A stretch of 53,413 nucleotides of DNA from Georgenia satyanarayanai (GTDB taxonomy: Bacteria; Actinomycetota; Actinomycetes; Actinomycetales; Actinomycetaceae): assembly GCF_009193135.1 (NCBI RefSeq), contig NZ_VUKC01000021.1, positions 1 through 53,413 on the forward strand. Direction: 5' to 3'. Numbering within the stretch: the first letter of the stretch is position 1; every line of letters starts with the position of its first letter. Under the pieces are notes generated by a model, which saw nothing but the letters and a program-made list of their open reading frames with translations, had not been told where the DNA came from and searched no databases. A program made the translations under genes and the position numbers. Shown in pieces: positions 46,017-52,338 of the stretch.

Positions 46017-47033
46017 ATGGATCACCACCAGCACGCCCACCCCACGATCCCCAACCGACCGATGAGCCGCCGCAGCATGCTCAAGGCGCTCGCGGCGTCG
46101 TCCGTCGCCGTCGGTCTCGGAGCCGCGATCGGCACCACCGCCGGTGCCGCCGTCGGCTCCATCCCCGGTGCCGCGCCCTCCGGCGGCCGCAACCGGCTCG
46201 TCCCCGTCAACCGGATCGGCATCCAGCTCTACAGCGTCCGCGACAAGCTCAGCGGCGCGAACAGCATCGGCTTCCGCCGCCTCTTCGAGGAGCTCTCGGA
46301 CATCGGCTACTCGCAGATCGAGTTCGCCGGGTACACCCAGGGCGGGGCCGGCGCGATCACCCCGCAGGAGATCCGCCAGCTGCTCGACGACAACGGCCTG
46401 CAGGCCGTCGGCAGCCACCGCACCCTCACCCCCGCCAACATCGACGCCGAGCTCGACATCGCCGAGATCCTCGGCACGCCGTTCCTCGGCCAGGGCGGCG
46501 CGGTGACGAACAACCACACCGAGGCCGGCTGGGCGCAGGCCGCCGAGAACTGGAACCTCATGGGCGAGAAGGCCCGAGCCCGCGGCATCAAGCTCTACTC
46601 GCACAACCACGCCGGGGAGTTCCACTACCTCACCGACAAGCCCGACACCCGTCGCTACGACTACTTCCTGGCGAACACCAACCCGGAGTGGGTGTTCCTC
46701 CAGCTCGACGTCTACTGGGCCTTCGTCGGCAAGCACCAGGCCCCCGGCTTCGAGCCGATCGACTACGTCCGCGAGGACCCCCGCCGCTTCCCGCTGCTCC
46801 ACCTCAAGGACGGGAAGATCAACCCGAACAGCGGCAACGGCTACGACATCATCGAGTTCGGCGCCGGTGACATCAACTTCCAGGAGTTCCTCTCCGCCAC
46901 CCGGGACCGCGGCCAGCGGTACGGGCTGTGGGAGCAGGACAACGCCGCCACCGCGGCCGTTCCTCCGAACCCCGCCAACTCGCTGGGCAACGCTGCCCGC
47001 AGCTACGACGCCATCGCCGCGCTGCGCGGCTGA
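46017..47033 (+). CDS. Tat-exported sugar phosphate isomerase/epimerase-like TIM-barrel protein
   Basis: A 338-residue protein. A twin-arginine signal (MSRRSMLKALAASSVAVGLG) starts at residue 16 of the chosen frame. The xylose-isomerase-like TIM barrel follows, with GIQLYSVRDKL, LFEELSDIGYSQIEFAGY, KLYSHNHAGEFHYL, FLQLDVYWAF and LLHLKDGKI supplying likely metal ligands (His, Glu, Asp). Such secreted barrels often accompany secreted PQQ dehydrogenases, suggesting joint extracytoplasmic sugar processing. GAAGGAGAGTC precedes ATG 46017. Confidence 0.88.
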   Translation: MDHHQHAHPTIPNRPMSRRSMLKALAASSVAVGLGAAIGTTAGAAVGSIPGAAPSGGRNRLVPVNRIGIQLYSVRDKLSGANSIGFRRLFEELSDIGYSQIEFAGYTQGGAGAITPQEIRQLLDDNGLQAVGSHRTLTPANIDAELDIAEILGTPFLGQGGAVTNNHTEAGWAQAAENWNLMGEKARARGIKLYSHNHAGEFHYLTDKPDTRRYDYFLANTNPEWVFLQLDVYWAFVGKHQAPGFEPIDYVREDPRRFPLLHLKDGKINPNSGNGYDIIEFGAGDINFQEFLSATRDRGQRYGLWEQDNAATAAVPPNPANSLGNAARSYDAIAALRG

Positions 47034-47051
47034 CCCGAGGAGAGACCAGAC

Positions 47052-48332
47052 ATGATCCTGAAGCACTGGAAGACGCCGACCGCCGCGCTCGCGGCCGCGG
47101 CGCTCGTCGCGATCGCCGCCCCCGCGGCGAGCGCGGCCACCACCGACTGCACCGACGACCTCGGCGACGCCGCCATCACCGGTGACCTCGTCGTTCCCGA
47201 CGGCGCCACCTGCGTCCTCGGCGGCGCGACGGTCGCCGGGAGCATCACCGTCGGCGCCGACGGGTGGCTCGACGCCACCTCGGTCACCGTCGACGGCGAC
47301 GTCATCGGCATCGACACCTACGGCATCTCCCTCGACGGCACCTCCGTCGGCGGCGACGTCGTGTCCTACTCCGAGGGCCTGCGCGGCGGGTTCCTCTACC
47401 TGCGCGATCTCGCGATCGGCGGGAACGTCGAGGCCGGCGGCATCGACGTCGAGATCAGCGACAGCTCGGTCGACGGCTCCGTCTCGACGCTCGCCGCCAC
47501 CTACGTCGACGTCCTGCGCACGAGCGTGCGCGGCGACCTCTCGGTGGACGGCAGTGACTGGGGGGTGTCCCTCGCCGGCGCCGTCGTCACCGGCAGCGTC
47601 ACCGTGAGCGGGAGCTCCCGTGACGTCCTCATCGGGGCGACCGCCGACGGCGGTGCGGACCGGTGGGGCAACACGGTGGGCGGGGACCTCACCCTGTCCG
47701 GCAACACCGCCAACCTCCGGGTCGCGGGCACCACCGTGCTCGGCGCCGTCGTCCTCGACGGCAACGACCCGGCCGCCAGCTTCGGTCCCGGCAACACCGC
47801 GGGCTCCGTCGACGGCGACTACACCGGTGAGGCGCCCGCCGCCGGTCCCGCGGACGGCGACCAGGCCGTGGTCGTGGTCGTGCCCGAGCCGGACGCCGGC
47901 GAGTTCATCTGGACGATCGACTCGACGAGCAACCTCGTCGACCTCGGGGTCGCGGTGGAGAACGGCGACCACTTCGCGGCCGACGGCACGCTCAACCCCG
48001 TGCGCGTGACCGACACCCGGATCGACGCCCCGCAGTGGTCGGTCTCGGGCCAGGTCTCCGACTTCCGCGCGGGTGACGAGACGGTGTCGGGCAAGTACCT
48101 CGGCTGGACGCCGCAGGTGCTGGAGAACGAGGGCGGCGCCGTCGCCGGCCCGCACGTCGCCTCCGGCTTCGACGAGGGAGAGGGCCTGTCCGTCTCCCGC
48201 ACGCTCGGCAGTGCGGACGCCGGGCACGAGCGCGGGTCGGCCCTGCTGGGCGCCGACCTCGAGCTCAAGCTCCCGGTGTCCGTCGAGTCGGGCACGTACA
48301 ACGCGACGCTGACGCTGACCGCGCTCAGCTGA
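47052..48332 (+). CDS. Secreted beta-helix repeat protein with WxL-like C-terminal domain
   Basis: A 426-residue exported protein. The signal peptide is AALAAAALVAIAAPAASAA. Residues ~30-265 form a solenoid of short strands (GDLVVPDGATCVLGGATVAG, SITVGADGWLDATSVTVDGD), repeating about every 20-25 residues like bactofilin-type polymers. Residues ~275-426 resemble actinobacterial WxL-like domains: GEFIWTIDSTSNLVDLG, SVSGQVSDFRAGD, KYLGWTPQVLENEGGA, LGADLELKLPVSVESGTYNA. Such domains dock to the cell wall. The downstream gene encodes a DUF916-type partner. GAGGAGAGACCAG precedes the ATG. Confidence 0.8.
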   Translation: MILKHWKTPTAALAAAALVAIAAPAASAATTDCTDDLGDAAITGDLVVPDGATCVLGGATVAGSITVGADGWLDATSVTVDGDVIGIDTYGISLDGTSVGGDVVSYSEGLRGGFLYLRDLAIGGNVEAGGIDVEISDSSVDGSVSTLAATYVDVLRTSVRGDLSVDGSDWGVSLAGAVVTGSVTVSGSSRDVLIGATADGGADRWGNTVGGDLTLSGNTANLRVAGTTVLGAVVLDGNDPAASFGPGNTAGSVDGDYTGEAPAAGPADGDQAVVVVVPEPDAGEFIWTIDSTSNLVDLGVAVENGDHFAADGTLNPVRVTDTRIDAPQWSVSGQVSDFRAGDETVSGKYLGWTPQVLENEGGAVAGPHVASGFDEGEGLSVSRTLGSADAGHERGSALLGADLELKLPVSVESGTYNATLTLTALS

Positions 48333-48340
48333 CCCAGACC

Positions 48341-48380
48341 GGTGCCGCCCGTCCCGACCGCCCGCGGGGCGGGCGGCACC
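48341..48380 (+). other. Intra-operon hairpin before the DUF916-type gene
   Basis: Positions 48341-48356 (GGTGCCGCCCGTCCCG) pair with 48365-48380 with one G-T wobble, a 16-bp stem and 8-nt loop. It sits in the 68-bp gap between the WxL-like and DUF916-type genes, without a T-tract. It may set their relative expression by partial termination or mRNA protection. Confidence 0.6.
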
Positions 48381-48400
48381 ACCCACCGAAGGACACCACC

Positions 48401-49444
48401 ATGGACACTCCCGCCCGCCGCGCCGCAGCCGCCCTGCTGGCGGTGCTCGCCCTCGCCGGCGCCACCCTCGTGGGGTGGACGCTGCCGGCCACCGCCGCCA
48501 CGGAGCCCGACGAGGTGACGTGGAGCGTCCAGACGGCCGACAACGCCAACGGCCAGAGCCGCCCGAACTACCAGTACGAGCTCGTGCCGGGGCAGACCCT
48601 GGACGACGCGATCGTCGTGACCAACTACTCCGACCGGGCCCTGACCTTCGCCGTCTACGCCGCCGACGGCTTCCTCAACGAGGTCGCGCAGCTCGACCTC
48701 CTGCCCGCCGGGGAGCAGTCCGAGCACGTGGGCCAGTGGGTGACCCTGGCCGCCGACGAGGTGACGGTCGGTGCCGGTGAGGCCGTGTCCATCGACTTCC
48801 GGCTCACCGTCCCGCCGAACGCGACGCCCGGGGACTACGCCGGGGGCATCGTCACCTCCCTCGGCCCCGCCGACACCGGTGAGGGCGTGCAGGTGGACCG
48901 CCGTCTCGGCTCGCGCCTCCTCCTGCGCGTGGGCGGCGACCTCAGCCCTTCGCTGACGGTGAGCGACGTCGAGGTCGACCACCGCGGGTCGTGGCTGCCG
49001 TGGCAGCCCGGGAACGCCACCGTCACCTTCACCCTGGAGAACACGGGCAACGTCCGCCTCACCGGCACCCAGACGGTGGGCTTCGCCGGTCTGCTCGGGC
49101 TGGGCGGGCGCAGCGCGGTGAGCGTCGACGTCGAGGAGATGCTGCCCGGCAGCAGCTTCGAGCGCACCGTCGAGCTCGAGGGCGTGTGGCCGCTGCTCCG
49201 GACGACCGGCACGGTGGCCGTCGACGGCGCACCGGTCGGTGAGGAGGACGAGCGGCCGCTCGCACGGGAGGCCTTCGCGCTGTGGACAGTGCCGTGGTCG
49301 GTGCTCGCCGGCCTGGCCGTCGTCGTCGCGGCCGTCGTGCTCAGCCGGCTCCGCGCGCGGCGCCGCCGGCAGGCCGAGGACCGCCGCGTGGCCGCCGCCG
49401 TCGCCGCCGCCGTCGCCGCCCAGGAACCCGCCCCCCTTCCCTGA
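48401..49444 (+). CDS. DUF916-type (WxL peptidoglycan-domain) membrane-anchored surface protein
   Basis: A 347-residue protein. The signal peptide (residues ~1-33) ends LPATAATEP. The first beta domain begins VTWSVQTADNANGQSRPNYQ and YELVPGQTLDDAIVVTNYSD, the pattern of the DUF916 domain of WxL-associated proteins, with VPPNATPGDYAGGIVTSL further on. The second (~185-290, VTFTLENTGNVRLTGTQTVG) is Ig-like. A membrane helix (PWSVLAGLAVVVAAVVLSRL) and a basic, Ala-rich cytoplasmic tail end it. It probably anchors or displays the preceding WxL-like protein. Confidence 0.83.
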   Translation: MDTPARRAAAALLAVLALAGATLVGWTLPATAATEPDEVTWSVQTADNANGQSRPNYQYELVPGQTLDDAIVVTNYSDRALTFAVYAADGFLNEVAQLDLLPAGEQSEHVGQWVTLAADEVTVGAGEAVSIDFRLTVPPNATPGDYAGGIVTSLGPADTGEGVQVDRRLGSRLLLRVGGDLSPSLTVSDVEVDHRGSWLPWQPGNATVTFTLENTGNVRLTGTQTVGFAGLLGLGGRSAVSVDVEEMLPGSSFERTVELEGVWPLLRTTGTVAVDGAPVGEEDERPLAREAFALWTVPWSVLAGLAVVVAAVVLSRLRARRRRQAEDRRVAAAVAAAVAAQEPAPLP

Positions 49445-49543
49445 CCACCCCGCCCGCCCCGTCCCACAACCTCGCAATGGGTCGTGTGGACGACGGTCCG
49501 GGCGGCGTCGGCGTCGGACGACCGACCAGTTGGGACGAGGGCT

Positions 49544-49602
49544 GGGGGGCTTTGGGGGTGGGGGGCTGAGGGGCTGGGGGGCTGGGGCGCGGCGCCGGGG
49601 GG
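49544..49602 (+). repeat. G-run array with G-quadruplex potential
   Basis: Seven runs of 4-6 G lie at 49544-49549, 49554-49558, 49560-49565, 49570-49573, 49576-49581, 49584-49587 and 49597-49602. Most loops are 1-4 nt (T, CT, CTTT, CTGA). The array is between two convergent genes (ends 49444 and 49604). It could aid termination or block readthrough. The rest of 49445-49543 shows nothing I recognise. Confidence 0.7.
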
Positions 49603-49603
49603 C

Positions 49604-49921
49604 TCAGCCGCCGATGATGACGGTGGGGCACCCGGGGCCGGGGGCGATCGGCGTGCCGTGGAGGGACATGTCGCCGAGACGCGCGGCGGGGAAGCTGCCG
49701 ATGAGGACGGTCATGCTGCCCATCGCGATCCCGTTGGGGGCGGGGGAGACGCAGACGATGCCGCCGGGCATGGAGTTGGCGACGGCCGCGGGCATCCCCC
49801 CGATGAGCACCGTCGGTACCGCCGCTGCCGGCGTCACGGGGCCGCCCACGTGCGGCTTGGGACCGTCGAACAGCGGGCAGAGCGCCGAGTCGCCCGCCCG
49901 CAGCGCCGGGCCCACGGGCAC
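49604..49921 (-). CDS. PAAR-repeat protein
   Basis: A 105-residue protein made of two PAAR halves. The first has AGDSALCPLF, HVGGPVTPAAAVPTVLIGGM and PAAVAN. The second has GIAMGSMTVLIGSFPAARLG, then DMSLHGTPIAPGPGCPTVIIGG. PAAR proteins cap the spike of contractile injection systems. No spike, sheath or baseplate gene is in the window. It starts (GTG 49921) three bases after the preceding membrane-protein gene, so the two form an operon. Confidence 0.85.
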   Translation of the reverse strand: MPVGPALRAGDSALCPLFDGPKPHVGGPVTPAAAVPTVLIGGMPAAVANSMPGGIVCVSPAPNGIAMGSMTVLIGSFPAARLGDMSLHGTPIAPGPGCPTVIIGG

Positions 49922-49924
49922 CGC

Positions 49925-51241
49925 TCAGTCCTCCGCGGGCTGGAGGAGGGTGCCGCCGTAGAGGACCGACGTGTCGCAGGTGGTGGGTGGCGGGTCCTGC
50001 GCCGGTGGCACCCCGACCTCGTCGCACCGCACGGTCATCGCCAGCTCGGCGCCCTCCCCGGCGACGATGGGCTCCTGGAAGTGGTAGTCGACGCTGCGGA
50101 AGTTCTCCAGCGCGAGGTCGAGGAGCGTGCGCCCGTCCAGCGTGAGCTCGACCCGCCCGAAGTCACCCTGCGGGTTGCTCACCACGAAGTCGGTGAGCCG
50201 GACCGTGCCCTCGGCGGGGACGACGAACGGTTCTGGGGACTGGGTCGCCCCCGGCGCCGTGTCCACCTGGAACCGGTCGGCGACCGGGACGACGAGGTCG
50301 TCGAGCGTGGGCGATCCGACGAGGTCGTTCGCCTCGACTGCGGCGGAGCTGGCCTCGGTGGACGCGGCCTGTGCCGCACGCGCGGCGTTGGACGCCTGCC
50401 CCGCCTCCTCACCGGCCTGCTGCGCCGCGACCGCGGCCTCACGCGCGGCCTCGTTCGCCTGGGCGACGTCCTCCTCGACGGCCCGCTGCGCCGTCGACAC
50501 GATCGTGGGGCGCAGCACGAGGAACCACAGCGCGGCGAGAAGGAGCAGCAGGGCCACGAGCGCGAGCAGGGCCTTGAGGAACCACGGCGGGAGGAGTGCC
50601 TCCTGGAGGTGGGTGCCCTCCAGCGTGACCGGCGTCGTCTCCTCGGTGTGGACCGTGAGCGTGAAGGGGTGCGTGACCGAGGCTCCTCGCCAGATGCGGC
50701 TGCGCGGGGTCACGCGCAGGTCGGCGAAGGCCGCCTCACCGGGCGGGACGGTGAGCGCGGCGGGTCGCGCGTCGACCCGGAGGGCGTCCTGGTCAGGGGC
50801 GGCCAGGCGGACGGTGACCGGGACGTTGCCGCGGTTGTCCACCGCCACGTGGTGGGTGGCGCCCCGCCTGCCACGGGAGGTGCGGGGGACCAGCTCTGCG
50901 GTGGTCTCGAGGAAGGGCAGGACCTCGACCATGCCCTCGGGGACGACCGCCTGCTCGGGGTGCTCGGTCGGCACCACCCGCACGCCGAAGCTCAACTGAC
51001 CCGCCGGGACGGACGCGGAGCGCGGCGGGGCGAAGGAGATCGTCGCCGTCGTCTCCGCGCCGGGGAACAAGCCGGTGATCTCCGCGGGGTCGACGGATGT
51101 CCACGCCCCCGGCACGCCGAGCACCTCGATCCGGTACCCCTCGACGATCTCGCCGTCGTTGCGGATCTGGAGAGGCACCTGCTCCACGGCACCGGCCGCC
51201 AGCCGGACAGACGGGCGCTCCAGGCGCGCAGTCGTGGTCAT
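49925..51241 (-). CDS. Single-span membrane protein with Ig-like (COG1470-type) and coiled-coil domains
   Basis: A 438-residue protein without a signal peptide. Residues ~1-210: two Ig-like domains related to COG1470 proteins (VPLQIRNDGEIVEGYRIEVL, HVAVDNRGNVPVTVRLAA). Residues ~222-245: membrane helix (ALLALVALLLLLAALWFLV). Residues ~255-310: Ala-rich coiled coil (EEDVAQANEAAREAAVAAQQ). Residues ~315-438: C-terminal beta domain. Ig-like/COG1470 membrane proteins are sometimes found near contractile injection gene clusters in actinobacteria; here only PAAR accompanies it. Function unknown. Confidence 0.75.
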   Translation of the reverse strand: MTTTARLERPSVRLAAGAVEQVPLQIRNDGEIVEGYRIEVLGVPGAWTSVDPAEITGLFPGAETTATISFAPPRSASVPAGQLSFGVRVVPTEHPEQAVVPEGMVEVLPFLETTAELVPRTSRGRRGATHHVAVDNRGNVPVTVRLAAPDQDALRVDARPAALTVPPGEAAFADLRVTPRSRIWRGASVTHPFTLTVHTEETTPVTLEGTHLQEALLPPWFLKALLALVALLLLLAALWFLVLRPTIVSTAQRAVEEDVAQANEAAREAAVAAQQAGEEAGQASNAARAAQAASTEASSAAVEANDLVGSPTLDDLVVPVADRFQVDTAPGATQSPEPFVVPAEGTVRLTDFVVSNPQGDFGRVELTLDGRTLLDLALENFRSVDYHFQEPIVAGEGAELAMTVRCDEVGVPPAQDPPPTTCDTSVLYGGTLLQPAED

Positions 51242-51311
51242 GGCCAGACGTTACGGCCGGGGGATGTCCGCACCGAGGGCGAATCGGCGGCTCGCGGGGC
51301 AGCGGTTCTGC

Positions 51312-51331
51312 CCGTTGAGTCCCCGTTGAGT
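51312..51331. promoter_or_regulatory. Paired CCGTTGAGT direct repeats in a divergent promoter region
   Basis: CCGTTGAGT at 51312-51320 and 51323-51331 are 11 bp apart (one helical turn), in the 162-bp region between the divergent COG1470-type and LuxR-type genes. This is a plausible binding site for the adjacent regulator. I see no unambiguous -10 boxes. Confidence 0.5.
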
Positions 51332-51403
51332 GCACGAAGAGTCCTCGGCGGGACAGTGTCGGGCACAGGGTGGCGCGGCCCTGTCGGGGCGAAGGAGGAC
51401 ATG

Positions 51404-52030
51404 ATGATGGAACGAGTGCCGGTCTGGGTCAGTGCCCGGGACCCGATCTCGGAGGCCGGCGTGGTGAGCCAGTTACGGCCGCGCCCGGAGGTGCGGATCG
51501 TGGGACGCGACGAGGACGACGACGCGCTCGTCGCCGTCGTCATCAGCGACAGTCTCGACGGCGACACCTTGCGGATGCTCCGTGCCGTCCAGCGCAGGGG
51601 CTTCACCCGCACCGTGCTCGTCGTGGGGCAGCTCGAGGACAGCGACCTCGTCACCGCGATCGAGGCAGGTGTCGTGGGGCTGGTGCGACGCGCGGAGGCG
51701 ACGTCGGACAGGCTCGTCGCCGTCATCCGCGCCGCCGCGACGGGGGACGGGACCGTCCCGCCCGACCTCCTGGGCCGCCTCATGGACCAGGTGGGCAAGC
51801 TGCAGCGCCAGGTCCTCGGCCCCCGTGGCCTCACCTTCACCGGGCTGGCTGCCCGCGAGATCGAGGTGCTGCGTCTCATCGCGGACGGCTACGACACCGG
51901 GGAGGTCGCCCGGCAGCTCTCCTACTCCGAGCGGACCGTGAAGAACGTGCTCCACGACGTGACGAGCCGGCTGCAGCTGCGTAACCGCTCCCATGCCGTC
52001 GCTTACGCGCTGCGGGAGGGGCTCATCTAG
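51404..52030 (+). CDS. LuxR/NarL-type regulator with atypical receiver
   Basis: A 208-residue protein. The C-terminal LuxR helix-turn-helix (~145-205) is clear: GLAAREIEVLRLIADGYDTG, then EVARQLSYSERTVKNVLHD and RLQLRNRSHAVAYALREGLI. The N-terminal ~125 residues have the alpha/beta rhythm of a receiver (PVWVSARDPISEAGVVSQL, VVISDSLDG, TVLVVGQ), but the acidic pair and the conserved Lys (here GLVRRAEAT) are degenerate, so phosphorylation is doubtful. GAAGGAGG precedes three in-frame ATGs at 51401, 51404 and 51407; spacing favours the second or third. Confidence 0.85.
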   Translation: MMERVPVWVSARDPISEAGVVSQLRPRPEVRIVGRDEDDDALVAVVISDSLDGDTLRMLRAVQRRGFTRTVLVVGQLEDSDLVTAIEAGVVGLVRRAEATSDRLVAVIRAAATGDGTVPPDLLGRLMDQVGKLQRQVLGPRGLTFTGLAAREIEVLRLIADGYDTGEVARQLSYSERTVKNVLHDVTSRLQLRNRSHAVAYALREGLI

Positions 52031-52066
52031 GACGGCGGCGCCCACGTGCTGGCCCCGGCGCGCTCG

Positions 52067-52231
52067 CTGCGTGGTCAGCAGGTGCCGTGCGATGGGTGCG
52101 GCCTCGAGGTGGTACTCGTCGTGGGGTGCGCTGTCCTGCCGGCTCGGCTCCAGCCCGTACGGGTCGAGGTCGTCGAGCAGCCTGAGCATGCGACGGTTCG
52201 TCTCGTGCCACAGTCCCGTCCGGGAACGCAT
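52067..52231 (-). pseudogene. Remnant of a small conserved protein (LDPYGL/DEYHLEA motif)
   Basis: From an ATG at 52231 the minus strand encodes about 55 residues that look conserved (TNRRMLRLLDDLDPYGLEPS and APHDEYHLEAAPIARHLL). They resemble small actinobacterial proteins with a WDPxGL...DEYDxE pattern. The frame then runs on into antisense of the LuxR gene without a convincing C-terminus or stop, so the gene appears truncated. The gap 52031-52338 holds nothing else I can support. Confidence 0.4.
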
Positions 52232-52338
52232 GTCGCAATGACCGCCGACCTCCGGTGTGGTCGGGGCCGCGTCGGATGTCAGTGGTCGCTGAGACGATGT
52301 GACCAGCAGCACATCGGAGGCTCGAGGGGGTGGGGACC

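Noticed and set aside
45873-48386. An 837-codon minus-strand frame opposite the isomerase-like and WxL-like genes
   Set aside because: Same antisense composition bias; it crosses three well-supported plus-strand genes.
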